Shown: positions 15,392-24,896 of the stretch, piece by piece
Layout of the letters: each line of letters starts with the position of its first letter
How positions within the stretch are numbered: position 1 is the stretch's first letter
Source: Melittangium boletus DSM 14713
GTDB lineage: Bacteria > Myxococcota > Myxococcia > Myxococcales > Myxococcaceae
DNA: 64,000 bases
Direction: 5' to 3'
Assembly (NCBI RefSeq): GCF_002305855.1
Contig: NZ_CP022163.1
Coordinates: 6,200,292-6,264,291 of the forward strand
The notes under the pieces: generated by a model
What the model was told of the DNA's origin: nothing
Database searches by the model: none
Seen by the model: the letters and a program-made list of their open reading frames with translations, nothing else
Program-made: the position numbers and the translations under genes

Positions 15392-17060
15392 CGCGCAGCT
15401 CCCGTTCCTGGACCGTTGCCATCCGGGCGGCCTGCCGCAGCAGGGCGAAGTCCCGGGGGTGGTCCGCCAGCAACCGCGTGATGAGCTCGCGTCCCCGCGT
15501 GTCCTGCGCCAGGGGCCCGAGGCTCTTCACCGAGGCCGCGGGCCAGGTGTCCGCCAGCGCGTGGCGCAACTTCCACGCCGTGGCGCCCTCCATGCCCTCG
15601 AAGGACTCCAGGGCCTCCTCGCACTGCACCCCGAAGGACTCGCGCAGCGCCCAGGCTCGGGGGCTGTCCAGCCCTTCCAGGGACTCGAGCACGAGCTTCG
15701 CGGCGCGCACCACGTGCTGCTCGCGCAGCGCCCAGGCCCGCTCTCCATCGAGCCCCTGGAGGGTGCGCAGCACGGCATCCGGCGCCGTCTCCCATGTGCG
15801 CTGACGCCAGTCCCAGGCGCGCTCGTCATCCAGTCCCCGGATGCTCTTGCAGGCCAGGCGCGCCACCTTCTCCTGGGCGAGCGCCGTCACGCCGCCCCGC
15901 GCCGTCAACCAGCGCTCGCGCTGCTCCCAGGCCCGCTCCGAGCCGATGCGCCCGAGCGAGGTGAGCACGGCCTCGGGCACCGTGGCCCACAGCCGCTCGC
16001 GCAGGGCCCAGGCCCGCTCCGAGTCGAGTCCATCCATCGACTGGGCGACGGCCTCGGGCTGGCGCGTCTCCCAGCGCTCGCGGATGGCCCAGGCCTCGGG
16101 ACTGTCCGCGGCCAGGTTCTTGAGCGAGCCGAGCACATGCACCGGCGCGGCCTCTTCCACCCGCTCCCGCAGACGCCAGGCATGCGCGCCCGTGAGTCCG
16201 CCCAGCCCGTAGGCGATCAGCTCGGGGCAGCGCATGGCCAGCCGATCCCGGCGCTCCTGGATGTCCGGCCCCTCGAGGCCGGAGAGGAAGAAGGCCGCCA
16301 GGGGTGGCTCCTCCTGCATCCACCGGTCCACCCGCTCGAGGTAGCGCGCCCGGGCCTCCTCGGGGGAGCGGGGCGCGGGGGCGACGCTCGGGGTTGGCAA
16401 CAGGGTCTGGCGGGCGCTGCCCCGCACCATGCCCAGCACTTCCTGCGTGAGCAGGGTGACGAGCGTGTCGAGCGTCACGTCCGTGTTCTCCACGAGGCTC
16501 CAGCGCTCGGGATTCTCGGCGGCGAGCGCCCGGTAGCCCGCGCGCAGCCGCGTCTGCATGCCCGCTCCGGCCAGGCCCTTGCGCGAGGAGACGCCCGTGT
16601 CGGGCACGAGCACCTTGGACAGGCGGCGGCGGGCCCGGGCGATGGCGGGATCCACGTCGATGAGGAAGACGCGGTCGGGCTGAAGCCCCCGGGCGCAGGC
16701 CTCCATGACGGGGCGCACCGACTCCTCGGGCAGTCCGCGGCCCCAGCGGGCGAGCACCTCGGCGGTGTAGAGGAAGCGGTCGGCGATGACCACCTCGTAC
16801 TCGGCGAGCGCCGGACGCGTCACTTCCTCCAGCAGCTGGGTCTCGCGCGCGGTGTAGAGCAGCAGCTCCGCCATGGGCGTGAGCGCCAGGTGGAGCGGGT
16901 TCTTGGTGAAGAGCCTCAGTCCCTCCGACACGGGAGAGGCCAGCTTGCCGTCCTCGCGCACGTGCCGCACGCGCAGCCCCGCCTGGCGCAGCTCGCGCGC
17001 CACGCGGTTGGACAACGTCGTCTTGCCAGAACCGTCGATTCCCTCGAATACGATCAACAT
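15378..17060 (-). CDS. thymidylate-kinase-like domain fused to ~31-residue repeats
   Basis: A 560-residue protein, about 350 longer than normal thymidylate kinase. The N-terminal 235 residues look like a dTMP kinase: Walker A FEGIDGSGKTTLSNRV at residues 5-20, ADRFLYTAE in place of the usual DRY segment, and an Arg-rich lid region (ARARRRLSKV). From about residue 270, a unit of about 31 residues with consensus GLDSERAWALRERLW-PEAVL-SL repeats about eight times (HAWRLRE, EAWAIRE, RAWALRE, RAWEQRE, RAWDWRQ, RAWALRE, RAWALRE, TAWKLRH). The start overlaps the porin stop by one base (TAATG). Its place in a polyphosphate/CotH operon suggests the P-loop domain may phosphorylate something other than dTMP. 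Confidence 0.75.
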
Positions 17061-18232
17061 TAGAAAATCACCTCGAGCTGCACGAGCAACGCTCTCCTCT
17101 TGACGAGGTCATCATTCAGGGTGGTGAGGAGCTTGGGCACGTTGGCCTCGGCCTCGCGGTGCTCATATTGCGCCTGCAGGCGCCAGCGCCGCCACTGCCC
17201 GAAGTTGACGCCTCCCACCGCTTCCCATAGCAGGTCATTCGTCGTCTTGAGCGCCGGGTCGACCGCCGAGGCCATGACGAAGGGTTCCACGTAGAAGTGA
17301 TTCTTCTTGAGTCCTCCGTAGCGCAGGGCCGTCACGGCGCGCGCGGTGAGCAACTGGCCCTCGGCCTCGCTCAGCAGGCTGGAGCGGCCCACCAACACCT
17401 CGGCCCAGGTGCGCAGCTCGCCCCAGCTCAGGGGCAGGGCCTGCTTCACATCGAGTCCCACGGTCCAGTTGGAGTTCACGCCGCCCGACGCCGCGGAGAA
17501 CGCATCGGCTCTCGCGGAGGCACCCACCTCGACCGTGTCGAGGATCTGCCAGGTTCCCCGCACCATCGGCACGAGGCCCAGCCCCTCCTGCACGCTCGCG
17601 CGCTCCTCCACCGGCTGCCAGACGCCCGCGCGCACCCGCACCACACGCGTGCAACTCACGCACTGCCACTCGAGCTGCGCGCCGATCTGCCGGTTGGTGA
17701 GGTTCAACACGCTGGGCTTGAGCACATCCCGCGCGAGGCCCCGGCGGATGATGGGCAGGCGCGCGGCGGACTCCAGCTCCACGAGTGACAGGGGCACCTT
17801 GAAGCGGCCCGCGCGCACGGCGAAGCCATTGCCGAGCTTCAGCGAGGCGTAGGCGTCCTTGAGTCCGTCCGTGACGTCGAACTCCACCACGGCCTTCACG
17901 CGCTTCTTCCACTGATAGGTGAACTCCAGGCGCGCGGAGGGAACGGTCAGGTTGCCCTTGAACTGCTTGTCCTCCTTGGCGCTGAAGGTTTCCCGGGTCC
18001 GCACCCGGCCGCCGATCGCCATGTTGCCGAGGGGGGATTCCTGTTTGAGGGTCGCCTCGGTCTCCCCGCTCGGGGGCGGGCTGGAGTCGGACGGGCCCTG
18101 GCTCTGGTCGGAGTCCTGGGCCCGGGCGGGGGACACCAGGAGCATGGCGATGGCGAACCAGCCGGCAACCCAATGCCGGTGGGAGGACGAACGAGAGGGG
18201 ATGTGCACGACGCGAGGCTCCTGGGGATTCAC
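17060..18232 (-). CDS. OprO/P-like outer-membrane porin
   Basis: A predicted outer-membrane beta-barrel of about 390 residues. A signal peptide (GWFAIAMLLVSPARAQ) is followed by a serine/proline-rich linker and then alternating strands such as LEFTYQWKKRVKAVVEFDVT and FAVRAGRFKVPLSL; it ends in Phe, typical of barrel proteins. It resembles phosphate-selective porins O/P. GTG at 18232 overlaps the VTC gene stop (GTGA); GTG at 18208 has AGGAG nine bases upstream and may be the true start. If the operon makes polyphosphate or phosphoproteins outside the cytoplasm, this pore could supply phosphate; that is inferred. Confidence 0.75.
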   Translation of the reverse strand: MNPQEPRVVHIPSRSSSHRHWVAGWFAIAMLLVSPARAQDSDQSQGPSDSSPPPSGETEATLKQESPLGNMAIGGRVRTRETFSAKEDKQFKGNLTVPSARLEFTYQWKKRVKAVVEFDVTDGLKDAYASLKLGNGFAVRAGRFKVPLSLVELESAARLPIIRRGLARDVLKPSVLNLTNRQIGAQLEWQCVSCTRVVRVRAGVWQPVEERASVQEGLGLVPMVRGTWQILDTVEVGASARADAFSAASGGVNSNWTVGLDVKQALPLSWGELRTWAEVLVGRSSLLSEAEGQLLTARAVTALRYGGLKKNHFYVEPFVMASAVDPALKTTNDLLWEAVGGVNFGQWRRWRLQAQYEHREAEANVPKLLTTLNDDLVKRRALLVQLEVIF

Positions 18233-18969
18233 TTCACGGCGGGCACGCCATCGAGCAGCGCGCGCATGCCTTGTTCGAACTTCGAGTCATGCGTCTCGAA
18301 GGACTCCAGCTTCCGCAGCAACTCCTCCAGCCAGGAGGGTTGGCTGCCCCACCACTTCACTTCCATGAGGGTGGCGGGGGCTTGTTGAATCAACCGCGTG
18401 GGCGCGGCGGGCACGCCCATCTGGCTGTGCTCGGGCGGCAGCGCGAACACCAGGTCCTCGTCCACGGTGACGCGCACGCTGGCATCGGCGTTGGCGAGCG
18501 TGTTGCGCCGGTACCAGGCCATCATCCACGGCCGCACGGGGCCGTGGGGGCTGTCGCGCAGCAGCCGGGCCGCGGCGCTCTCCGGGGCGAGCTCCGCTCC
18601 GGACAGCAGCGCCGAGGCCTCGTCCGCGGTCAGGGGGACGCGGACCTTGGTGCGCTGCTCGCGCCGGTTCGTCTTGAGCTCGAGGTAGCGCGTTCCCGTG
18701 AGCACCGCGGGCTGGGCGAGGTCCGCCGTGCCCGCGTACTCGCGCAGCCGCAGCCGCTGGGTGTGCCCGTGCCGGCACGAGTCCAGGAAGTCGAGCGCCT
18801 CGGTGTCGAAGTAGGTCGTCCGGGTGAAGGCGAAGGGCAACCCGCTGTCGTAGACGCAGGGCTTCGTCCAGGAGGAGGCGGCCCGCAGGAAGGTCTCCAG
18901 GGCCTCTCGCGAGGGCAGGAATCGCCGCTCGCGGTCCTGTGACACGGGGGCGGGGGAGGGATCGTTCAT
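18229..18969 (-). CDS. VTC-domain polyphosphate polymerase
   Basis: A 246-residue protein with the VTC domain, whose tunnel fold in yeast Vtc4 polymerises ATP phosphate into polyphosphate. The tunnel residues expected of the family are seen as ERRFLPS near the start, LELKTNRREQRTKVRV, MAWYRRNTL, VTVDEDLVF and MEVKWWG. ATG at 18969 is chosen; a TTG at 18987 overlapping the CotH stop would add 6 residues. The bacterial family often neighbours CotH and DUF4956 genes, as seen here. No membrane helix, so probably cytoplasmic. Confidence 0.82.
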   Translation of the reverse strand: MNDPSPAPVSQDRERRFLPSREALETFLRAASSWTKPCVYDSGLPFAFTRTTYFDTEALDFLDSCRHGHTQRLRLREYAGTADLAQPAVLTGTRYLELKTNRREQRTKVRVPLTADEASALLSGAELAPESAAARLLRDSPHGPVRPWMMAWYRRNTLANADASVRVTVDEDLVFALPPEHSQMGVPAAPTRLIQQAPATLMEVKWWGSQPSWLEELLRKLESFETHDSKFEQGMRALLDGVPAVK

Positions 18970-18983
18970 GCGGGCCGCGGCTC

Positions 18984-20576
18984 TCAAGGGGTGGCTCCCA
19001 AAGCAGTTTTCACATCGGCCTGACGTTTCGCCGCGAAGTTCAGCAGCCCACTGGTGCCGCTGATGGCCGTCTCGAAGGATGCGGGAGTGCTCAGGAAGGT
19101 GTAACCGGGCTGCTCGGCGTTGTCTCCTACGGCCCAGGGTGCGATGGTGTCGTACGCGGAGCGAATGCGCGCCTGGAGCGCGTCCGGCGTCACGGGTCCA
19201 TCCACCGCCTCCAGCACGAACTGCCTGTACTGGGCGGCGTAGACGGGGTCATCCATCAGGAAGCGGATGAGGGGCCAGGTGGCGTCCGTGGTGGCGTGGG
19301 TCACGGAGGTCGAGCGCCCCATGCCCTCGCCCATGGAGCGGTCATGGTCCCAGGAAATCCAGTGCAGGCGTCCGCCGTCCTGGGGGTCGGAGTAGAGGTA
19401 GTAGTTGTGCGCCATGGCGCCGTAGGCGTCCCAGTTCTGCATCACGGTGTTGATCGCCAGCCAGCGCAGGAACCCCGTCACCTCCAGCTTCGCCTCGAGG
19501 TTGGCACGCCACGTGGCCGCGTCGGTGCGGTCGGCGTTGAGCGCGGCGATGGCCTCCTGCACGGGAGCCCAGCCCAGCTCCTCGTTCTTCTGGAGGGCGA
19601 AGGACTCCTCGTCGAAGGCCTGCCAGCGCGCGCCCACGCCATCCGCCTCGTAGAGCGCTCCGTCGTGGTTGCCGAAGTGCCTGTCGAGCAGCGAGTTGTT
19701 GTCCGCGTCCTCGTCCACCGTGAACAGGCCCCAGTACTGGGGCCCCTCGCCGTGGTCCACGTACAGGGCGGCGAAGCCGGTGCTCGGCGCGGGCACGCCG
19801 AACTGGCGGTAGACGTCCGCGGTGACCTTGTCGCGCATGAGGGACGTGTCGGCCGCGCCATTGCCGAGCGATAGCTTCTCGAAGCCGTAGAAGCGCTGAC
19901 CGTCGGTCTCGGGGTGCTCGGCCTTGAACTTGTCGAAGTTCAGGCGCAGCGGCAGCTTGCCCACGCCCCGGCGCCAGGTTTCCCCGAGCGACGAGTTGCC
20001 CTTCATGCGCACGCCGACGTAGGGCCAGGTCTTTCCGCCGAACTTGAACGTCGCGGGGACATAGACGGGCGTGTTGGGGACGATGTCTCCCGGGCCCCCG
20101 CCCCCACCGCCCGGGCCTCCTCCGCCACCGCCCGGTCCCCGGGGCGGTTGGCACAGCAGCTGGTTGTTGCGCGAGGTGCAGGTGCTGGTGAAGGTGGTGC
20201 CCTGGAACGTCGCGGTGCACGCATCCCCGGCGGCCTTGCCCTCGCACGCCTGGGTCAGCTCCACGGGCGGGGCGCCTCCGCCGCCTCCTCCTCCAGGTCC
20301 TCCGCCGCCGCCTCCTCCTCCCATGCCGCCGCCCGCGCCAAATGCGCCGAGCATGCCCGTCATGTCGTCCTGCATCACCTGCCAGTCCTCGGGCGAGATG
20401 ATCAGGTCGAGCCGGTTCACCTTGTCCTGGGGGAAGACAACGTCATAGGCCGGGGACGCCTTCTTGCCGTGAGATTCCTCGGACCAGCCTTCGGGCCGTT
20501 CAACCCCCGCGCCACAGGCGGAGGTGAAGGTGAAGACGAGCGAGGCGAATGCTCCAAGGCGCGGACTCCGTGACAT
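18984..20576 (-). CDS. CotH kinase family lipoprotein
   Basis: A 530-residue lipoprotein: signal peptide from ATG 20576 (GAGG upstream) to lipobox TSAC. The CotH fold is a secreted or spore-coat protein kinase using ATP in Bacillus. Visible motifs are VRMKGNSSLG, NFDKFK, FEKLSLGNGAADTSLMRDK, a VMQNWDAY...HNYYLY segment and the metal-binding ISWDHDRSMG near residue 408. Two glycine-rich inserts (about residues 80-100 and 143-160) flank a Cys-containing loop. It is the first gene of a five-gene operon with VTC, porin, kinase-repeat and DUF4956 genes. Likely anchored in the envelope and exposed outside the cytoplasm. Confidence 0.82.
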   Translation of the reverse strand: MSRSPRLGAFASLVFTFTSACGAGVERPEGWSEESHGKKASPAYDVVFPQDKVNRLDLIISPEDWQVMQDDMTGMLGAFGAGGGMGGGGGGGGPGGGGGGGAPPVELTQACEGKAAGDACTATFQGTTFTSTCTSRNNQLLCQPPRGPGGGGGGPGGGGGGPGDIVPNTPVYVPATFKFGGKTWPYVGVRMKGNSSLGETWRRGVGKLPLRLNFDKFKAEHPETDGQRFYGFEKLSLGNGAADTSLMRDKVTADVYRQFGVPAPSTGFAALYVDHGEGPQYWGLFTVDEDADNNSLLDRHFGNHDGALYEADGVGARWQAFDEESFALQKNEELGWAPVQEAIAALNADRTDAATWRANLEAKLEVTGFLRWLAINTVMQNWDAYGAMAHNYYLYSDPQDGGRLHWISWDHDRSMGEGMGRSTSVTHATTDATWPLIRFLMDDPVYAAQYRQFVLEAVDGPVTPDALQARIRSAYDTIAPWAVGDNAEQPGYTFLSTPASFETAISGTSGLLNFAAKRQADVKTALGATP

Positions 20577-20732
20577 GCTGTGTCCTCTCGAAAGGAAGGG
20601 GGCTTCCCGCGCGCGAGGCGGGTCGCCCGCGGGGGCGTTTCGAGTGGGCACATTGAAACAAGCCAGTGACCCTTTGTTTACACGTTTGTGACGAAATATT
20701 TTCGGGACGGAGGGTTGACAGCGGTGCTCCGG

Positions 20733-21644
20733 CTATGAGGCCGTGCTCATCCACAGCCCGGCGCCCATGAGCAGACCGAAGGCGAGCTCGAAGCGGGCCG
20801 TCTCTCCCAGGGCCTCGTTGAGGGAAGCACCGGACTGCGTCAGCACCCGCCTCAGCGGGGACAGGGCGAGCGGCAGCGACAGCAGGGGCAGCAGGATGGT
20901 GGGCCCGACCAGCCCCATGGCCCACATGGCCACGGGCGTGAGCACGGTGATGCCCAGGACGGCGGCGTACTGGAAGCGGCCGAAGCCGACGCCCAGCAGC
21001 ACCACCAGGGTGCGCTTGCCGACCACCCGGTCCGTCTTCACGTCGCGCAGGTTGTTGACCGTCAGGATCGCGATGCCCAGCGCCCCGGGCACCAGGGCGC
21101 TCATCCACACGAGCGAGGAGAAGTGCCCGGCTTCCACGTAGTAGGTGAGCGCCACGGGCACGAGCCCGAAGAAGATGAAGACGGCCACGTCCCCCAGTCC
21201 GTTGTAGCCCAGCGGGTAGGGGCCTCCCGTGTACGCGAAGGCCGCCAGGACGGAGACCGCCACCAGCACCAGCGCGGGCGGGCCGATCATGTGCACCAGC
21301 TGGAGCCCCACCAGCACGGCCAGCGCGAAGAAGAACACCGTCGCGGCCAGGACCGCTTCCTGCGACAGCAGGCCGCTCTGCGTCACCCGCACCGGACCGA
21401 GCCGTTCGGCCGTGTCCGCGCCTCGCTTGAAGTCGCAGTAGTCATTGTTGAGGTTGCACGCGATCTGGATGAGCAGCGTCCACCCGAGCGCCACCAGGAA
21501 GGCCCCGGGCGCGTGGTAGCCGTCCCGCTCCGCCAGCGCATGGCCCAGCAGGACGGGGACGAGCCCCGCCACCAGCGTCTTGGGGCGGATGGCCATCCAC
21601 CAGATCTGCAGGGGCGTCGGACTGCTGAGCGGAAGGGTATTCAT
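20733..21644 (-). CDS. menA: 1,4-dihydroxy-2-naphthoate polyprenyltransferase
   Basis: UbiA-superfamily membrane enzyme (303 residues, about nine helices) that prenylates DHNA in menaquinone synthesis. The first Asp-rich motif is NLNNDYCDFKRGAD and the second lies in NNLRDVKTD, both chelating Mg-diphosphate. ATG at 21644 has GGAGGAG upstream. Menaquinone is the main quinone of aerobic myxobacteria. It is divergent from the cytochrome cluster at 21886. Confidence 0.9.
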   Translation of the reverse strand: MNTLPLSSPTPLQIWWMAIRPKTLVAGLVPVLLGHALAERDGYHAPGAFLVALGWTLLIQIACNLNNDYCDFKRGADTAERLGPVRVTQSGLLSQEAVLAATVFFFALAVLVGLQLVHMIGPPALVLVAVSVLAAFAYTGGPYPLGYNGLGDVAVFIFFGLVPVALTYYVEAGHFSSLVWMSALVPGALGIAILTVNNLRDVKTDRVVGKRTLVVLLGVGFGRFQYAAVLGITVLTPVAMWAMGLVGPTILLPLLSLPLALSPLRRVLTQSGASLNEALGETARFELAFGLLMGAGLWMSTAS

Positions 21645-21764
21645 GGCGCTCCTCCTCCATCGCGTTCCCGCGCTTGCCGCGCTCCTCCCCTGAGGTAGGC
21701 TTTCCCGGGATTCCAGTGAGACGGGCGCTCACCAGTATCGCGAGAAAACTGGGGTCCGCTGGGT

Positions 21765-21791
21765 AGACCCCTTAGGCGGGGTCTTCTTTAT
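21765..21791 (+). terminator. hairpin with T-rich tail
   Basis: Stem AGACCCC / GGGGTCT, 6-base loop, followed by TCTTTATTATT. It has the form of an intrinsic terminator on the plus strand but no plus-strand gene precedes it. It lies just ahead of the cytochrome promoter and could insulate it from read-through. Confidence 0.5.
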
Positions 21792-21793
21792 TA

Positions 21794-21822
21794 TTAAGAA
21801 AATTTGGCAATTTGGCTATACC
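21794..21822 (+). promoter_or_regulatory. sigma-A-type promoter of cytochrome cluster
   Basis: TTAAGA (-35, 4 of 6 matches) and TATACC (-10, 4 of 6) with exactly 17 bases between. It is in an AT-rich island about 64 bases upstream of the diheme cytochrome start. Confidence 0.5.
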
Positions 21823-21885
21823 TGATCGAACCGGACTCCTAGAGCCCCGGGGTCACACCCTGGGTCGAGGCAGCGGAGGCATCGA

Positions 21886-22809
21886 GTGAAGAAGAAACTG
21901 TTGTACGCGGCCCTGGTGCTGCTCCTGTTGGTGGGCGGCGGCATCGGCTTTGTTTCGTTCAAGGTGGGCCAGCCGGTGACGGCGCCTCTTCCGCCCATCA
22001 AGGCCAACACCTCTCCCGAGGCCGTGGCGCGCGGGGCGGTCATCTTCCACTCGATGTGCGAGGGCTGTCACCGCGCACCGGGCGCGGAGCGGGTCACGGG
22101 GGCGCACATGGTGGAGGTCCCCTCGGCGCTCGGGACCTTCTACTCGGCCAACATCACCATGCACCCCACCGCGGGCATCGGCACGCTCTCGGATGAGCAG
22201 ATCGCGCGCATCATCCGCTACGGCGTGAACCGCGATGATCGCATGACGATGATGGCGCAGTCGGCCATGTCGGACGAGGACATCGCGGCGGTGCTCGGCT
22301 TCATGCGCTCGGGAGATCCGGTGTTCACCCCGGACCCCAACCAGATGCCGCCCACCCAGTTGTCGCTCGTGGGCAAGATCCTCATCTACACGATGGGCGG
22401 CATGGACGTGCCGAACCGGCCCGCCTCGGGCATCCACGCGCCTCCCCGGACGGACAAGCTGGCCTACGGCCGCTACCTGGCGCATGACGTCTTCGACTGC
22501 GCGGGCTGTCACACGCCGGGCCTCGACTCCAAGAAGGGCGAGGGGCCGGAGGCGTTCTCGGGCGGCTTCGAGTTCGAGGATGCCTCGGGCGCGAAGATCG
22601 TCGGGCCCAACATCACCTTCCACCCCACGGGAATCGGCAACTGGTCCAAGGAGGACTTCGGCGTCGCCATCCGTGACGGCCTCAAGCCGGGCGGCACGGG
22701 CATCCTGCGCATGCCCATGCCTCGCTTCCGGGGTCTGGAGGACGACGAGGTGGAGGCGCTCTACGAGTACCTCAAGTCCAAGCCGCAGCTCGCCACGAAG
22801 GCGAAGTAG
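21886..22809 (+). CDS. diheme c-type cytochrome
   Basis: A 307-residue membrane-anchored or periplasmic cytochrome. GTG at 21886 follows GGAGG; an N-terminal helix MKKKLLYAALVLLLLVGGG is an uncleaved anchor or a signal. Two heme sites are seen, CEGCH (about residue 61) and CAGCH (about 206), each in a cytochrome c domain, with downstream Met residues available as axial ligands. The two-domain layout resembles cytochrome subunits of alcohol/gluconate dehydrogenases and c4-like proteins. A pentaheme lipoprotein gene follows 158 bases later; together they could move electrons from menaquinol outward. Confidence 0.85.
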   Translation: MKKKLLYAALVLLLLVGGGIGFVSFKVGQPVTAPLPPIKANTSPEAVARGAVIFHSMCEGCHRAPGAERVTGAHMVEVPSALGTFYSANITMHPTAGIGTLSDEQIARIIRYGVNRDDRMTMMAQSAMSDEDIAAVLGFMRSGDPVFTPDPNQMPPTQLSLVGKILIYTMGGMDVPNRPASGIHAPPRTDKLAYGRYLAHDVFDCAGCHTPGLDSKKGEGPEAFSGGFEFEDASGAKIVGPNITFHPTGIGNWSKEDFGVAIRDGLKPGGTGILRMPMPRFRGLEDDEVEALYEYLKSKPQLATKAK

Positions 22810-22967
22810 GACGCGGAGCGTGTCGTCGTCGTGCGTCAACGAGGGGCGCGCTCCGGGGGCAGCTCCCGGTGCCCGCCCCTCATTGGCACGTGCCCGCCGG
22901 TTTTGTTAGCGTGCCTTCCCAGAAGAGCCCTCGGGCTCCGTCTTTCCCCTTCGCCCCCCATCCCGGA

Positions 22968-24878
22968 ATGAATGCTTCGAAGGTGCTGAGAAGCACGTTG
23001 TGCGGCTTGTTGCTGGGCCTGCCCGCGTGTCAGTTGCTGAACACCGAGGACACGGAGAATGTCCCGGGCCGTGGCTCCACGGCGTTCGATCCCTACGCGG
23101 CCTCGGCGTCGGGCGCCATCAAGCTCAGCCTGCAGATGTTCAACGGGTGCGCCATCCTTTCCAATGGCCAGCCCGTGGCGAAGGGCAACTCGCCCGTGCC
23201 GGACTATCCGGCCCAGTGTGATGATCCCATGGCGGCGGACCCCACGCACTCGCCGAAGATCACGCCTCAGCAGCGCTTCCAGGTGATGACGGACACGAAG
23301 TACTTCCTCAACCAGATCACGCTCACCGACACGGTGGCGAACGTCCACACGGACGCGAGCAACCTGGCGGCCGTGTCGCGGTGGATACGCAAGGAGTCGC
23401 GCTTCAAGGACCTGGACTGGAGCGACATGAGCCAGGAGGGCGTGCGCTGGTACGAGACGCTGACCGAGGGGACGTGGAGCCGCGAGCTGCGCTTCCGCAA
23501 CGCTCGGTGGATGCTCTCCCAGGATGACACCTTCACGCTGGAGGTGCTCGACAGCGATGGCTCCGTGCGCCAGACCGCCACGTACTCGCGCAAGGACTTC
23601 GCGGGTGAGTCACCGGTGGCCGGCCACACGAATGTCTCCTACGTGATCGAGAACCTGCTGCCGCCGCGCTCGCCCTCGGATGGGGAACTGCGGCCCGTCC
23701 CCAGCCCCCTGCCGGGCCTGGGTGGAATCCAGTACCGCACCATGGTCCGCGTGGACCTGGTGGGCTCCACCAACCCCTTCAAGGACTTCCGGGTGCTGGG
23801 CGTCTCGGGCGATGGCGCCATCCGCCTCACCTGGAGCCTGATGCCCAACTCCCCCTTCACCATCCCCGTCACCTTCGTGCGGCCCAGCGACGTGCCGCCC
23901 ACCTGCTTCAAGGACGACGACTCGCCCACGCCCTGTGCCTTCGGTCTGGATCCGCGCGTGAACCTGAGCCGGCCGAAGAACGGCCAGTTCTACGTGCCGG
24001 GCGAGCGCTTCGACGTGATCATGGATGTGCGGGACGGCGAGGGAAACCGCCTGCATCGCAAGGAGCTGATGCCCAGCTTCGCGGACTTCTACGGGGGCAA
24101 CACCAACGGCCTCATCTACGGCTTCGAGGGCCACCTCATCACCCAGGGCGAGCGTGACACCACCACGTCCTACCAGGTGGTGGGTCCCCTGCAGGATCTC
24201 AAGACCTGGAGCAGCGTGGCGGGCCCCACGCCGTATTTCAGCGCCGGAGGCTCGGCCAGTGCCACCTACGTGGCCATGGTGCCGGAGATCGCCTCGCTGC
24301 CCATCATCCCCGGCCTGCCCACCGCGACCTGGCCCACGCGCAGCACGTTGACCCTGCCTCCGGACGCGAAGCCGGGCACCTACGTCATCCTGACGCGCGC
24401 CGTGCGCCAGTTCATGGGCGAGCACGTCTCCAAGGGCAACGCGTCCTTCTTCCAGGTGGGGCAGGCGGAGCGCACCTCGTACCCGAACCGGGTGGGCAAC
24501 TGCCAGACGTGCCACCGCGGCGTGGTGTCGCTGGACAACCTGCGCCACGGCTTCTCGGTGGATCACGTCGAGTCCTGCAAGGCGTGCCACATGTCCACCG
24601 CGGATCTGCTGGGCCGAGTCCAGGACGACATGCACCGGCTGCACATGAACTCCAACAAGTACCCGCAGAACAAGGCGGACTGCCGCATGTGCCACCTCAC
24701 GCGCGAGAGCGCGGTGCGGCCCAGCCTGACGGTCTGCAAGTCCTGCCACCCCACGGTGCACGGCGACGAGTACTTCTCCATGGCCTTCACCAACTCGGGT
24801 GCTCCCTCGCGCTTCAGCAACTGCGCGCAGTCGTGCCACGTGGAGAAGACGCCCTCGGGCCACATCCTCCCTGACTGA
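22968..24878 (+). CDS. multiheme (five-site) c-type cytochrome lipoprotein
   Basis: A 636-residue lipoprotein (ATG 22968, lipobox LPAC). The first 500 residues are largely beta-rich with no family I recognise. The C-terminal 125 residues carry heme sites CQTCH, CKACH, CRMCH, CKSCH and an atypical CAQSCH with one extra residue, interspersed with His that can be distal ligands. This layout, a beta-rich body with clustered hemes, recalls surface cytochromes of the OmcA/MtrC kind but is much shorter in hemes. The partner lipoprotein gene starts 18 bases downstream. Confidence 0.75.
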   Translation: MNASKVLRSTLCGLLLGLPACQLLNTEDTENVPGRGSTAFDPYAASASGAIKLSLQMFNGCAILSNGQPVAKGNSPVPDYPAQCDDPMAADPTHSPKITPQQRFQVMTDTKYFLNQITLTDTVANVHTDASNLAAVSRWIRKESRFKDLDWSDMSQEGVRWYETLTEGTWSRELRFRNARWMLSQDDTFTLEVLDSDGSVRQTATYSRKDFAGESPVAGHTNVSYVIENLLPPRSPSDGELRPVPSPLPGLGGIQYRTMVRVDLVGSTNPFKDFRVLGVSGDGAIRLTWSLMPNSPFTIPVTFVRPSDVPPTCFKDDDSPTPCAFGLDPRVNLSRPKNGQFYVPGERFDVIMDVRDGEGNRLHRKELMPSFADFYGGNTNGLIYGFEGHLITQGERDTTTSYQVVGPLQDLKTWSSVAGPTPYFSAGGSASATYVAMVPEIASLPIIPGLPTATWPTRSTLTLPPDAKPGTYVILTRAVRQFMGEHVSKGNASFFQVGQAERTSYPNRVGNCQTCHRGVVSLDNLRHGFSVDHVESCKACHMSTADLLGRVQDDMHRLHMNSNKYPQNKADCRMCHLTRESAVRPSLTVCKSCHPTVHGDEYFSMAFTNSGAPSRFSNCAQSCHVEKTPSGHILPD

Positions 24879-24896
24879 GTCGACGGAACCGCTCAC

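Noticed and set aside
20097..20340. GC-rich GGN/CCN tracts resembling a minisatellite or CRISPR-like repeat
   Set aside because: They encode glycine-rich linkers within the CotH lipoprotein; no spacers or regular units.
20652..20732. promoter for the CotH operon
   Set aside because: AT-rich stretch with a CGAAA/TTTCG palindrome, but no hexamer pair at good spacing that I could support.
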